Origin: Brevibacillus_H ginsengisoli
GTDB lineage: Bacteria > Bacillota > Bacilli > Brevibacillales > Brevibacillaceae
Length of the DNA: 64,000 nucleotides
Direction: 5' to 3'
NCBI RefSeq assembly: GCF_050113715.1
Contig: NZ_JBNJQR010000011.1
Location: 124,001-188,000 of the forward strand
Shown here: positions 8,570-17,111 of the stretch, one piece after another
Position numbering within the stretch: the stretch's first letter is position 1
How the letters are laid out: each line of letters opens with the position of its first letter
The notes under the pieces: model-generated
Databases searched by the model: none
The model's input: only the letters and a program-made list of their open reading frames with translations
What the model was told of the DNA's origin: nothing
Position numbers and translations under genes: made by a program

Positions 8570-9229
8570 GTGGCTCACATCTCTATTCGAAACTACCGTA
8601 AGACGGACGAAGAGGAAGTATTAAACATAGGGTATCGAACGGGTTATATGGGTGAGGATTTAACCGAAAAACAGATATTCAACGACAAGCGGCTGTTCGG
8701 TTATCTATTTTGCCTCTACTACACTTTCTATGAGGAAGAAAACTGTTTTGTTGCTGTAGATGAAAGCAACGGGAACAAGGTTGTCGGTTATGTATTGGGG
8801 ACAAATGATTCTCGGAGGCAGGAAATCCGCTTTGCCCTCACGATGGCATGGCGAATCGTTTTACGATTAACGCTGTATACGATTTGGAAGCATCCAGAGT
8901 CCTTCCAGTCTGTTATTTTTTTGCTGCGTAATATCGGCCAAAACAGAGTACCAGACAATCTTTACGAGCAATACCCGGCTCATTTGCATATCAACGTGCT
9001 TCCAGAATACCAGAGCTTTGGGATTGGCTCCTTGTTGATTAGCCAATTTGAAAAGCATCTGCAAGGACAACGTGTTCCGGGGGTCCATTTGCGCACGTCG
9101 AACAACAACCAGAAAGCGATCCCTTTTTACCATAAAAAGGGGTATAGCTTGCTCTATGAAGAAAAAGTCTGGCTATGGAAAAACACTACGGATACCAAAA
9201 TCCTTATTTTTGCAAAAAAACTCGACTAA
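8570..9229 (+). CDS. GNAT-family N-acetyltransferase
   Basis: 219 residues from GTG 8570, chosen because GAAGGTGG lies nine bases upstream and the in-frame upstream extension would overlap the PIG-L gene. GNAT fold with the acetyl-CoA loop in the region NVLPEYQSFGIGSLLISQFE (about 140-160) and a C-terminal HKKGYSLLYEEKVWLW strand. Tandem with the PIG-L deacetylase. Substrate unknown. Confidence 0.85.
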   Translation: MAHISIRNYRKTDEEEVLNIGYRTGYMGEDLTEKQIFNDKRLFGYLFCLYYTFYEEENCFVAVDESNGNKVVGYVLGTNDSRRQEIRFALTMAWRIVLRLTLYTIWKHPESFQSVIFLLRNIGQNRVPDNLYEQYPAHLHINVLPEYQSFGIGSLLISQFEKHLQGQRVPGVHLRTSNNNQKAIPFYHKKGYSLLYEEKVWLWKNTTDTKILIFAKKLD

Positions 9230-9235
9230 CAGCAA

Positions 9236-9261
9236 GAAACCGACCCTCACAGGTCGGTTTC
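9236..9261. terminator. Bidirectional terminator
   Basis: GAAACCGACC (9236-9245) pairs perfectly with GGTCGGTTTC (9252-9261) between the convergent GNAT and signal-peptidase genes. Confidence 0.85.
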
Positions 9262-9263
9262 TC

Positions 9264-9788
9264 TTATTTCACAAACTCTTTCATTTCGTTCAGCGGATAG
9301 TATCGGAAAACGGCCTTCCCGATGATGGCACCTTTATCAACGAAAGGAGTCGGCCACAGATGGGAGTCAAAGCTGTCATTCCGATTATCTCCAAGGAAGA
9401 AGAACTTGCCTTTGGGGACAACAATCGGCCCATACGAATAATTCATTGGTTCCTTGATATAGGGCTCGTCGACCTTTTGATCATTTCGGTACAATGCGCC
9501 ATCCTTCACTTCAATCTTATCTCCACCTACACCAATCAATCGCTTGATAAAGCGTTCTTCTTTGCCTTGGACTGGCGGATAGAAGACGACAATATCCCCT
9601 ACGTGCAGATTTGATGGATCAGTTACTTTTTCAATAAACAATCTGTCATTTACTTGAAGTGTAGGAATCATGGAACCTGATGGGATTTCTACAGCTTCTG
9701 CAATATAAACTCGCACGGTAAAGCTTAGTGCAAGGGCGATAGCGATTGGCACAAACCACTCTTTCATAAACGCTACGACTCGGTTCAA
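9264..9788 (-). CDS. lepB: Type I signal peptidase
   Basis: 174 residues from TTG 9788, supported by GGAGGG seven bases upstream; an earlier TTG at 9806 lies before that site. One N-terminal membrane helix (about 10-30), then box B with catalytic Ser39 (PSGSMIPTLQ), box D with general-base Lys82 (KRLIG) and box E (FFLGDNRNDSFDS). This is the short, single-anchor SipS/SipT-type enzyme that cleaves Sec/Tat signal peptides outside the membrane. Likely substrates in this window include the secreted proteins at 35017, 37055, 51797 and 53383. Confidence 0.95.
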   Translation of the reverse strand: MNRVVAFMKEWFVPIAIALALSFTVRVYIAEAVEIPSGSMIPTLQVNDRLFIEKVTDPSNLHVGDIVVFYPPVQGKEERFIKRLIGVGGDKIEVKDGALYRNDQKVDEPYIKEPMNYSYGPIVVPKGKFFFLGDNRNDSFDSHLWPTPFVDKGAIIGKAVFRYYPLNEMKEFVK

Positions 9789-9959
9789 TGTATTCCCTCC
9801 ATTCAAAATTATTGTCCATTCAAATATTACGTTACCGGAGTGAGAAAAGTTGCACGAAAATATTTCCTGAGCGAATGTTCAGACTTTTTGGGTTGTTCAA
9901 TCATTTGCAACAATGGTAAGATAATTTGAAATACAAGAGAAGATTTGGAGGGGTAGAGA

Positions 9960-11636
9960 GTGGCTGAAAGAAGAAGTGACATGATCAAAAAAGGTTTTGA
10001 CCGAGCGCCTCATCGCAGTTTGTTGCGTGCTGCCGGTGTGAAAGACGAGGATTTTGACAAACCGTTTATCGCGATTTGTAATTCCTACATTGATATTATC
10101 CCCGGTCACGTGCATCTGCAGGAATTCGGCAAGCTGGTTAAGGAAGCCGTTCGCGCTGCGGGTGGAGTGCCTTTTGAATTCAATACAATTGGAGTGGATG
10201 ACGGAATCGCGATGGGTCATATCGGGATGCGCTATTCCCTACCGAGCCGTGAGATCATTGCGGACAGTCTGGAAACCGTCGTCTCGGCTCACTGGTTTGA
10301 CGGTCTAATCTGTATCCCGAACTGTGACAAAATTACGCCCGGCATGATGATGGGAGCTTTGCGCGTCAACATCCCGACGATGTTCGTCACCGGTGGACCA
10401 ATGAAAGCCGGGAAGACGTCTGACGGCCGCTCGATCTCTCTTTCCTCTGTTTTTGAGGGAGTCGGTTCCTATCAAGCGGGTTTGATTGACGAATCTCAAT
10501 TGCAGGAATTAGAGCAATTCGGTTGTCCAAGCTGCGGTTCCTGTTCCGGGATGTTTACAGCCAACTCCATGAACTGTCTGCTTGAAGCGATCGGTTTGAC
10601 CTTACCAGGGAACGGGACGACGCTTGCTGTCTCGCCTGAACGCCGTGAGTTGGTCAAATCTACCGCTTCCTATCTGATGCAATTAATTGAAAAAGATATC
10701 AAACCGCGTGACATCGTAACCTTGGAGGCGTTGGACGATGCCTTCGCATTGGATATGGCCATGGGTGGCTCTACCAACACCGTGCTTCATACCTTGGCGC
10801 TTGCTCAGGAAGCTGGTATCGAGTATCCAATTGAACGAATCAATCAAGTAGCTAATCGAATCCCACATCTGTGCAAGCTCGCTCCAGCATCCGACTACCA
10901 CATCGAAGATTGCCATCAAGCAGGCGGTGTGTCGGCGATCTTGAACGAGCTGTCCAAAAAACCGGGTGCCTTGAGCCTAGACCGCATCACGGTTACGGGT
11001 AAAACACTTCGAGAAAATGTTGCCGAAGCGAAGATTCTGGATGAAAAAGTGATTCGTCCACTCGATAACCCATACAGCGAACGTGGCGGCTTGGCCGTAT
11101 TGTTTGGGAATCTGGCTCCGCAAGGCTCGATTATCAAAGCAGGTGCCGTTGACCCTTCGATCTCACGTCATGTAGGACCAGCCATTTGCTTTGACTCCCA
11201 AGAGGAAGCGCTCGCGGGAATTGCCAATGGCCAAGTAAAAGAAGGACACGTAGTGATCATCCGCTACGAAGGGCCAAAAGGCGGCCCAGGTATGCCAGAA
11301 ATGCTTGCCCCTACCTCTCAAATCGTTGGCATGGGACTTGGCAGCAAAGTAGCCTTGGTGACAGACGGTCGTTTCTCCGGCGCTTCTCGCGGAATCAGCA
11401 TCGGACATGTGTCGCCTGAAGCTGCCGAGGGCGGGCCAATCGCTTTCGTCCAGGACGGAGATATGGTCAGCATCGACATTGCCGAGCGTTCGATCGAGCT
11501 TCAAATCTCTCCCGATGAGTTCGCTCGTCGCCAAGCGGCATGGAACGGATTCGAACCAAAAGTAAAAACAGGCTATCTGGCACGTTACTCCAAGTTAGTC
11601 ACAAACGCTAGCATGGGTGGAGTCCTAAAGATTTAA
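9960..11636 (+). CDS. ilvD: Dihydroxy-acid dehydratase
   Basis: 558 residues, full length, GTG start with GGAGGGG upstream. Converts 2,3-dihydroxy-isovalerate and -methylvalerate to the 2-oxo acids of valine/isoleucine synthesis, cytoplasmic, Fe-S dependent. Cluster cysteines are visible at 122 (PNCDKITPGM) and 195 (CPSCGSCSGMF); the C-terminal DGRFSGASRG motif binds substrate. No T-box or other ilv gene is adjacent, so it is a stand-alone locus. The last ~80 bp of its homologous region and its terminator recur as a decayed copy at 13720-13880. Confidence 0.97.
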   Translation: MAERRSDMIKKGFDRAPHRSLLRAAGVKDEDFDKPFIAICNSYIDIIPGHVHLQEFGKLVKEAVRAAGGVPFEFNTIGVDDGIAMGHIGMRYSLPSREIIADSLETVVSAHWFDGLICIPNCDKITPGMMMGALRVNIPTMFVTGGPMKAGKTSDGRSISLSSVFEGVGSYQAGLIDESQLQELEQFGCPSCGSCSGMFTANSMNCLLEAIGLTLPGNGTTLAVSPERRELVKSTASYLMQLIEKDIKPRDIVTLEALDDAFALDMAMGGSTNTVLHTLALAQEAGIEYPIERINQVANRIPHLCKLAPASDYHIEDCHQAGGVSAILNELSKKPGALSLDRITVTGKTLRENVAEAKILDEKVIRPLDNPYSERGGLAVLFGNLAPQGSIIKAGAVDPSISRHVGPAICFDSQEEALAGIANGQVKEGHVVIIRYEGPKGGPGMPEMLAPTSQIVGMGLGSKVALVTDGRFSGASRGISIGHVSPEAAEGGPIAFVQDGDMVSIDIAERSIELQISPDEFARRQAAWNGFEPKVKTGYLARYSKLVTNASMGGVLKI

Positions 11637-11651
11637 TAGAGAAGGCACGAA

Positions 11652-11702
11652 AAGGTGGCCACACGTTAGACAGATCTAATGTGTGGCCACCCTATTTTTT
11701 TT
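11652..11702 (+). terminator. ilvD terminator
   Basis: GGTGGCCACACGTTAGA (11654-11670) pairs with TCTAATGTGTGGCCACC (from 11676), then a run of eight T. A diverged copy of this hairpin is at 13832-13868. Confidence 0.9.
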
Positions 11703-11744
11703 ATCCTTTGACTAAGAGCGATCCAGTTTTGATAGTTGAATCTC

Positions 11745-13073
11745 TCATGGGTTGATCGGTATCAGCATTTCTAATTTATTCAAAGCTTTTGGAGATGGAA
11801 GCTCCCGAGTCACAAATTTCAGCTTTTGATCCGGTCTAAATGCCGGATATTCTCGAACAAAAGAATAGGTTTCGGGACGATCTATCTCCACTTTTTTATC
11901 TAGAAGAATATGCTTCTTCCCCGATTCGTCTTCTATCCACAAAGGATTGCTCTGTTCAAACGGATTATCTCCAATCACATGATAATGTACCAGCGTTTTA
12001 TCAGCTAAAATCTCTACTTGCGTAATCTCTAGTCTGCCAGCTTCCCCTTGAGATAAAACTAACGGGTGATCTTTCGTCGGGGAATGATCCATAGCTACAT
12101 GGACTTCCTTCAATGGAGTACTCGCCATCTCATGACGGATCGGACGAACGAGTATCGATTTCGGAAGCTCTTTCACTGGAGCAAAATTCGCCTTTAACTG
12201 CCAAATCTCCGCTTGTCCATCGTTGTTCGCGCTGCCAGATGACCCGAAGGCTTGTAAGATAATGCCTTTATCATCAACCAATTGAAAGTCTATCTGTTCT
12301 GATTGAATCGGCTTCCTCAGTTCAACATTCAATTCTGTTGAACTTGGTGTGAAAAGAATTTTTTTCACGGTTATTGACTGGGCTCCCTCAGTTTTTGTCA
12401 TCATCGGCATGATGATCTTGTTATCTGAAGCCATTTTCTTTACGGGGAATGTAAATTGCCATTTTCCTTCGATATTTCCTATACGCATAACGGTCATCTT
12501 TAATCGAAATTGATCAGGTAACTCTTTCTCCGGGGTAAGCGTTAGCGTCCCGGCATAGGTTTGCTGATTGATGATGCTACCTCTTGAGCTCATTGCAGAA
12601 TGAAATGGTGTTTCGTTTATTTCAAATTCCATATCCATGCTTTTCATCTCTTGAATGCCCTTAGAGGATTCTTGTAGATAACCAATAGAAAGACGGGAAC
12701 CATCATACAAAACTTCTGATACGTTTAGCGTTATCCCTTTGTCCGTCACACTCTGATTGACTTCTATAGTCATATTCTTTTCATCCGCGGTTTTTAATCC
12801 GTAATCACCAGCAATTTTAAACACGGATTCGATGATGGGAATTTGTTTGAGTGTATTGGCTATGGCTGGGGAAACGAATGGAGAACCAATGACGCATCCC
12901 AACGCCACAACCGCTGCTGTCGAAGCAAAAATGATTTTCCGAGCAGGACTTTTCCTACGCTTTTCGGGTAAAGAAGATAACGTTTGGTCAATTCGGTTTT
13001 TGACCACCTCAGGAAGCTTCGTAGGATGATTTTCAAGGATTTTTTTCAGTTCTCTCTCCAAGTTAACATTCAT
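11745..13073 (-). CDS. Anti-sigma factor, DUF4179-type membrane protein
   Basis: 442 residues. Short cytoplasmic N-terminal segment, one membrane helix (about 46-72), then a large extracellular region with the features of DUF4179-containing anti-sigma proteins (NTLKQIPIIESVFKIAGDYG just after the helix). Its ATG overlaps the last 11 bases of the upstream ECF sigma gene, the usual sigma/anti-sigma coupling. It would hold the sigma factor at the membrane until an envelope signal arrives. The signal is unknown. Confidence 0.85.
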   Translation of the reverse strand: MNVNLERELKKILENHPTKLPEVVKNRIDQTLSSLPEKRRKSPARKIIFASTAAVVALGCVIGSPFVSPAIANTLKQIPIIESVFKIAGDYGLKTADEKNMTIEVNQSVTDKGITLNVSEVLYDGSRLSIGYLQESSKGIQEMKSMDMEFEINETPFHSAMSSRGSIINQQTYAGTLTLTPEKELPDQFRLKMTVMRIGNIEGKWQFTFPVKKMASDNKIIMPMMTKTEGAQSITVKKILFTPSSTELNVELRKPIQSEQIDFQLVDDKGIILQAFGSSGSANNDGQAEIWQLKANFAPVKELPKSILVRPIRHEMASTPLKEVHVAMDHSPTKDHPLVLSQGEAGRLEITQVEILADKTLVHYHVIGDNPFEQSNPLWIEDESGKKHILLDKKVEIDRPETYSFVREYPAFRPDQKLKFVTRELPSPKALNKLEMLIPINP

Positions 13074-13596
13074 AGCCGGTCTTCCTTTCTTCCGGGATTT
13101 TCAACCATTCCGCCAAGGTTGATCGGGCACGGTTTAGACGGGATTTGATCGTACCCTCGGGAGTTTCTAGCAACTCCGCAATCTGTTTGAGCGGCATGTC
13201 TTCGAAATAATGTAAAGTGATAACGATACGAAGCGTTTCTTCCAGACGATCAACAGCCTCTCGTAGATCAATTCTTTCATAATCCGAGGAGGAATGAGAA
13301 GGTCGAGTCGGGAATTCCGAAACCGTCACGATTCGCTTCTGCCTTCGCAAAATCTGCTGGCATTCATGAATGAGAATTCGAAACATCCAGGTTTTAAAAT
13401 AAGCTGGATCTTTCAGAGTATGCAGTGCTCGATAAGCCTTAAGGATCGCTTCCTGTATGGCGTCCGCGCAATCTTCATCCCGTTTGACTATTGCTCGAGC
13501 TACCCCGTACAATTTCAGCTCTATATGATTGATCAAGCGAATAAAAGCATCTTTGTCCCCATTTTGGGCTAGTTGTACGTTTTCTTCCAACTTCAC
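13063..13596 (-). CDS. ECF-type RNA polymerase sigma factor
   Basis: 177 residues from GTG 13596 with GGAGG upstream. Sigma-70 region 2 (about 15-85; AIQEAILKAYRALHTLKDPAYFKTWMF is the core- and -10-binding helix) and region 4 (about 118-168; LEDTPEGTIKSRLNRAR-type HTH). No region 3, as expected of ECF factors; resembles SigV/SigW-like Bacillales members. Overlaps the anti-sigma gene. The pair lies between the intact ilvD 3' end and a decayed copy of it, so it may have arrived as a unit. Confidence 0.92.
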   Translation of the reverse strand: MKLEENVQLAQNGDKDAFIRLINHIELKLYGVARAIVKRDEDCADAIQEAILKAYRALHTLKDPAYFKTWMFRILIHECQQILRRQKRIVTVSEFPTRPSHSSSDYERIDLREAVDRLEETLRIVITLHYFEDMPLKQIAELLETPEGTIKSRLNRARSTLAEWLKIPEERKTGYEC

Positions 13597-13719
13597 ATTA
13601 CTTAGCCTCCTTCATTTTTTTCTATGGATTAGATGGAGAAGAAAGCCGTTTGGTTCACGGAAAATTTATTTAAAACCTTTTCGGTAGTCACTCGGCGTAA
13701 CGCCCACTCTTTTTTAAAT

Positions 13720-13880
13720 ATTGCCGAGCGTTCGATCGAGCTTCAAATCTCTTTAGATGAGTTCGCTCGTCGCCAAGCGGCATGGAACGGCTTTGAACCA
13801 GATGATCAAGTCCTAATTGAAAATACAAAAAGGTGGCCGCATGTTAGAAAAATTTGCGTGTGGCCACCCTGTTTTTAGAC
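13720..13880 (+). pseudogene. Decayed duplicate of the ilvD 3' end with its terminator
   Basis: 13720-13802 matches 11478-11560 in the ilvD gene at all but a handful of positions (IERSIELQIS.DEFARRQAAWNGFEP encoded in the same frame). The following codons of ilvD are missing, but a diverged form of its terminator is kept at 13832-13868: GGTGGCCGCATG against GGTGGCCACACG, then GTGTGGCCACC and a T-run. It is a broken second ilvD tail or a duplication scar on the far side of the sigma/anti-sigma pair. Confidence 0.9.
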
Positions 13881-14923
13881 GAAGAAACTTCCTTTACAAT
13901 TCTGTTCAAGTCCGATAATATCCCACCAATCTCTCGAAGAACGAAAGGTGATTTTATCCGAGTCATTTCATTTAAGCAAGTAAACAGGATAGACTCTACA
14001 TGTTGAACATTGACCCTCTGCGCTTCTTTATTTTCGGCTGACTCATGAATAATCAGTTCACCGAAATGCTCAATGCAGTCTGCCGTTGTCTCCAAGGCTC
14101 TGCAAATCCGCTCTATGCACATACATTCACTTTCGTAACCTTCCATTTTTCTTAGATCCGTCAAACTGCGGCGAATCCCTCTAATTTGTACGGTTACCTT
14201 TTCTAATTGATTCACGCCAAAAGAGAGAACTTCCAGGCGGCCCCTAATTTTTGCGCGAAAAGGACTATATTTTTGGCTTTGTTCGGCCAACCGCATCGCT
14301 TCAAGACTTTTCTCCGTTTCAATGATCAATCTTTCCACCTCATCGTAACCACTCATTTCGCCACCCTTTTGTTCAAACAACAAAACTAAAGCTTTTAGAG
14401 TATTGGCGGCATGCTTACTAAGATGAAGGAGAGAAGTCTCGACGCTTGGGAGTGGATTCGGAGGTATCAGAAAAGCATTGATCACAATAGCCACTGCGCA
14501 ACCAATCACGGTTTCAATGATTCTCCCGAAGGCATACCCTTGATGGTGTCCGAAGGCTAAAACCAGTAACGAACTGACTGCTACTTGGGAAGTAATTTGA
14601 GTATTTAGCTGGAGGGAATTAGGTATTACCATTCCAATCAGAACTACGATAAAGATAGATAATGCCCCTATACTGATCCAATACCCAAACAAGAGGCTGA
14701 CGGAGACTCCGAGAACAATTCCTACAATACGCTGCAGCGCTTTTTCAAGGGAATCCGCCACAGTAACTTGAACCGTTAAAATAGCGGCTAGCGGCGCAAA
14801 ATATGGGTAGGGATTATAGAATAATACGGTTGTCAACCACCACGATATGGCTGCAGCGAGAGCTGTCTTAACTATCTGAAGTGTCAAACTGAAACGAAAC
14901 GGCTTGCGATATCTCAGCTGCAT
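13844..14923 (-). CDS. FUSC / aromatic-acid exporter (ArAE_1) family membrane protein
   Basis: 359 residues. Four to five N-terminal membrane helices (about 10-150; SWWLTTVLFYNPYPYFAPLAAILT is typical of the ArAE/FUSC first repeat), then a cytoplasmic helical domain (about 165-350). Bacillales members of this size (YqjA-like) are half-size transporters proposed to export aromatic acids or other small acids. Its last ~10 codons run through the decayed ilvD terminator hairpin on the opposite strand, so its C-terminus was probably reset by that rearrangement. Start ATG 14923 behind GGAGG. Confidence 0.8.
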   Translation of the reverse strand: MQLRYRKPFRFSLTLQIVKTALAAAISWWLTTVLFYNPYPYFAPLAAILTVQVTVADSLEKALQRIVGIVLGVSVSLLFGYWISIGALSIFIVVLIGMVIPNSLQLNTQITSQVAVSSLLVLAFGHHQGYAFGRIIETVIGCAVAIVINAFLIPPNPLPSVETSLLHLSKHAANTLKALVLLFEQKGGEMSGYDEVERLIIETEKSLEAMRLAEQSQKYSPFRAKIRGRLEVLSFGVNQLEKVTVQIRGIRRSLTDLRKMEGYESECMCIERICRALETTADCIEHFGELIIHESAENKEAQRVNVQHVESILFTCLNEMTRIKSPFVLREIGGILSDLNRIVKEVSSSKNRVATRKFF

Positions 14924-15079
14924 AGTTGTAATCCTCCAAAGAAATGCGCAAAGGTGGTTCTTACTGTTGTTGTCAATTTAATCCCATCTTTACCATTCCC
15001 TGCAACCCTTATTACCTATGCCTCGAAAGAGAAAGAACCGAGATGTGATTTCACCCAAGACATTTAGGCTATTTCTTTG

Positions 15080-15110
15080 ACACTTTCGGTACGTGTTTCT
15101 ACATATTTTA
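15080..15110 (+). promoter_or_regulatory. Possible sigma-K-type promoter for the Hsp20-like gene
   Basis: CATATTTTA at 15102-15110 fits the CATAnnnTA -10 of mother-cell sigma factors, with AC dinucleotides at 15080-15083 at near-correct distance. Spacing is a base or two long, so this is weaker than the two gerP-region promoters. Confidence 0.4.
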
Positions 15111-15147
15111 TGAAAAGAGATCGTGACGGTTAAAAGGAGTGGCATTC

Positions 15148-15645
15148 ATGAAAGACATACAGGAATTACTAAAACATTTGCAAAATATAAATCAATTGAT
15201 CTCTCCCCTGCAAACAGCCGGTTTCATGCATGAAGCGTTTGGGGAGAAATTTTGGGATAGTATGTCTAAACTCACCAATTCCGGTGTTAATCACATGGAC
15301 GTGGAACAGTCTCAATTAGCGCCACAAATGGATGTGTTTCAAACAAAAACAAAAGTGATCGTCTATTGCGAAATTCCCGGTTTGCAGCTGGATAGCCTGG
15401 AAGTTTCACTTGATAACAGTCGTCAATTAATGATTAAAGGTACGATCATCAAAAAGACACATCCGGGTGTGTTAGTAAAAAGAGAGCGTTTTTTCGGGAA
15501 TTTTTTAAGAGAAATTAAACTTCCTCATCCTGTATCTACTGTAGGAATGAAAAGGATCTATCAAGATGGCCTGCTCGAATTACACTTCATCAAGAAGTCG
15601 ATAAAGTCTGGTTCTCGGGGATCTGCTTTGTTTCCTTGGGAGTAA
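15148..15645 (+). CDS. Hsp20/alpha-crystallin family protein (spore-associated by context)
   Basis: 165 residues from ATG 15148 (AAAAGGAG eight bases upstream; an in-frame GTG at 15139 overlaps that site). Alpha-crystallin domain about 50-150: VYCEIPGLQLDSLEVSLD and ERFFGNFLREIKLPHPV strands, then YQDGLLELHF, the family's A/Y-x-x-G-x-L strand. Two spore-coat proteins of Bacillus, CotM and CotP, belong to this family, and this gene is beside gerP behind a sigma-K-like motif, so a coat role is plausible (inference). Its 3' end overlaps the convergent gerPD-like gene by 66 bp. Confidence 0.85.
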   Translation: MKDIQELLKHLQNINQLISPLQTAGFMHEAFGEKFWDSMSKLTNSGVNHMDVEQSQLAPQMDVFQTKTKVIVYCEIPGLQLDSLEVSLDNSRQLMIKGTIIKKTHPGVLVKRERFFGNFLREIKLPHPVSTVGMKRIYQDGLLELHFIKKSIKSGSRGSALFPWE

Positions 15646-15807
15646 CGGGATCTGTGGACTGAAGATAAGGGAATCCTCCGGCGTGTCAAAAACACTGGAA
15701 CAGGTTATTACCTCCGCATCCCCTATCAAAAAAAGCGATGAACGGGCAACTTCCTCCACCTCAATGTCCCCTACTGAAATCCTCTTGTTGGTAACGTTCA
15801 TAAACAT
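15580..15807 (-). CDS. GerPD-like spore germination protein (extra paralogue)
   Basis: 75 residues. The first ~50 read as a GerPD: NVTNKRISVGDIEVEEVARS, then SLFLIGDAEVITCSSVFDTPEDSLIF, aligning with the true GerPD at 17108. The tail is different and basic (LLPRKQSRSPRTRLYRLL) because it runs into the convergent Hsp20 gene. GerP proteins are coat components needed for nutrient germinants to cross the coat. It is divergent from gerPA with its own sigma-K-like promoter at 15839-15866, arguing that it is expressed and not a relic. Confidence 0.8.
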   Translation of the reverse strand: MFMNVTNKRISVGDIEVEEVARSSLFLIGDAEVITCSSVFDTPEDSLIFSPQIPLLPRKQSRSPRTRLYRLLDEV

Positions 15808-15838
15808 GCTTCCATCAATCCTCCTGCCACCATTTTTG

Positions 15839-15866
15839 TATCATATGCAAGCCGGTGGATAGGTGT
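15839..15866 (-). promoter_or_regulatory. Sigma-K-type promoter for the GerPD-like gene
   Basis: On the minus strand, AC, 17 bases, then CATATGATA: an exact CATAnnnTA -10 with the right -35 distance for mother-cell sigma-K. It mirrors the gerPA promoter on the other strand. Confidence 0.6.
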
Positions 15867-15920
15867 CAGCCCACGGCGTAAGAATACCAATCATTCTGGA
15901 CTTTTTTCAGCGTAGAGATG

Positions 15921-15948
15921 ACCAACCAACAAACTTCAACATACAATA
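15921..15948 (+). promoter_or_regulatory. Sigma-K-type promoter for the gerPABCDEF operon
   Basis: AC at 15921-15922, a 17-base spacer, then CATACAATA at 15940-15948, matching the CATAnnnTA -10. B. subtilis gerP is sigma-K controlled, so this fits. It drives gerPA, whose ATG is 35 bases downstream. Confidence 0.65.
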
Positions 15949-15982
15949 CTATCAGGTTTTCCTGACAAAGGGAGTATGGAAC

Positions 15983-16201
15983 ATGCCTGCTATCGTGGGA
16001 ACCGTCAATGTGAATAGCGTAAGCGGCGCCTTTAATATTGGGGATGCCCACACTATCGCACCACAGTCCTGGACGAAAACATTCGCGGGCGGCGGTTCTT
16101 TTAATTCGGGAAAAACACTGACCATCAATGCGGGACGCACCGTTCTAAACGTATATGATACCTGCGATAATGATGAAACCGTCATGGTTCAAGCCGATTA
16201 G
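15983..16201 (+). CDS. gerPA: Spore germination protein GerPA
   Basis: 72 residues from ATG 15983 with AAAGGGAG upstream. GerPA/GerPF family (PF10676): MPAIVGTVNVNSVSGAFNIGD, then a SWTKTFAGGGSFNSG turn and an acidic end. The F-A-G-G-G-S-F block matches GerPA rather than GerPF. Coat protein required for nutrient germinants to reach inner-membrane receptors such as the GerK-type receptor at 54-58 kb. First gene of six. Confidence 0.92.
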   Translation: MPAIVGTVNVNSVSGAFNIGDAHTIAPQSWTKTFAGGGSFNSGKTLTINAGRTVLNVYDTCDNDETVMVQAD

Positions 16202-16229
16202 AATTTTGAAGAAGGAGCGAATCGGATTC

Positions 16230-16454
16230 ATGAACTTTTTCGTTCAACAAACCATAACCATCCATACGCTGCGAATTGAAGGGATCACGAATTCTTCAGT
16301 ATGTCAGATTGGGAGTGCTGGGATCATCAAACCTTTATCCAATCTGTTCAATACAGGATGTTTTACAGAAGCAGCCCCTCCCGCAGGTGAACCGCCTACT
16401 GAAACGGAACGCCCAACTCCGCCCTTGGTTCCACTTGTCGGCCCTGGTCGTTAG
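16230..16454 (+). CDS. gerPB: Spore germination protein GerPB
   Basis: 74 residues from ATG 16230 with AAGGAG upstream. GerPB hallmark MNFFVQQTITIHTLRIEGI and QIGSAGIIKPLSNLFNTG, followed by the usual proline-rich tail (PTETERPTPPLVPL). Spore coat permeability protein. 28 bases after gerPA. Confidence 0.93.
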   Translation: MNFFVQQTITIHTLRIEGITNSSVCQIGSAGIIKPLSNLFNTGCFTEAAPPAGEPPTETERPTPPLVPLVGPGR

Positions 16455-16493
16455 GGAAACGAATAAGCAAGTTTCAAAAGAAGGTGTATTAAG

Positions 16494-17111
16494 ATGTATT
16501 TCAGTAACGAAATGATGCAGTATTTTCACCAAGTGAATACGTACCTGCAGACACAAAGCAAGCAAATGGCTGACATGACGACGATGATTCAGCAGCTCCA
16601 GCGTGATATTCGGAAGCTGCAAGCAAATATGACCCCACCCCCAACCAAAAATGAATACAAATTCGATCTGTTAAAGATCGAACGGTTGGAAGGCACGTTA
16701 AACATTGGACTGAATCCAAAAGGTTCTGACGCTTCTATCGACGAAATGTCTGTCGATCAATCGATGAATGTTCCTTCTTCCAAGAATAAAGAGAACGCTC
16801 TTTTTCAAAACATTCATCATAATATTAAAGAATATCTGGATCAAGACGCTGTCAATGTGCTTGTTAGCATGGAACATAAATATAATTATCCCCTCGATGA
16901 ATCCTATCGAAAGTTCATCTTGGATGATGTGAAGAAACAAATTGATCAACGAATCCGCTACTATATCAATCAAGTCAACACAGAAGCGCTTGAACCGAGA
17001 CAAATGACCGATCTGGCGGAAAAAACGACACAACAGGTCGAGGAAGATATTAAAAATACCATCGAAGCATTTATTAGACACTTACCGAAGGAGCATGAAT
17101 CATCGTCATGA
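16494..17111 (+). CDS. gerPC: Spore germination protein GerPC
   Basis: 205 residues. An N-terminal coiled coil (about 5-50; QTQSKQMADMTTMIQQLQRD) is typical of GerPC. The middle carries FDLLKIERLEGTLNIGL, the short strand motif shared with other GerP proteins, and the C-terminal half is helical. The largest protein of the operon, probably a scaffold for the small GerP proteins. Its TGA overlaps the gerPD ATG (ATGA). Confidence 0.9.
   Translation: MYFSNEMMQYFHQVNTYLQTQSKQMADMTTMIQQLQRDIRKLQANMTPPPTKNEYKFDLLKIERLEGTLNIGLNPKGSDASIDEMSVDQSMNVPSSKNKENALFQNIHHNIKEYLDQDAVNVLVSMEHKYNYPLDESYRKFILDDVKKQIDQRIRYYINQVNTEALEPRQMTDLAEKTTQQVEEDIKNTIEAFIRHLPKEHESSS

Noticed and set aside
9807..9959. T-box leader for ilvD
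   Set aside because: No T-box consensus or specifier stem; only a plausible sigma-A promoter is seen.
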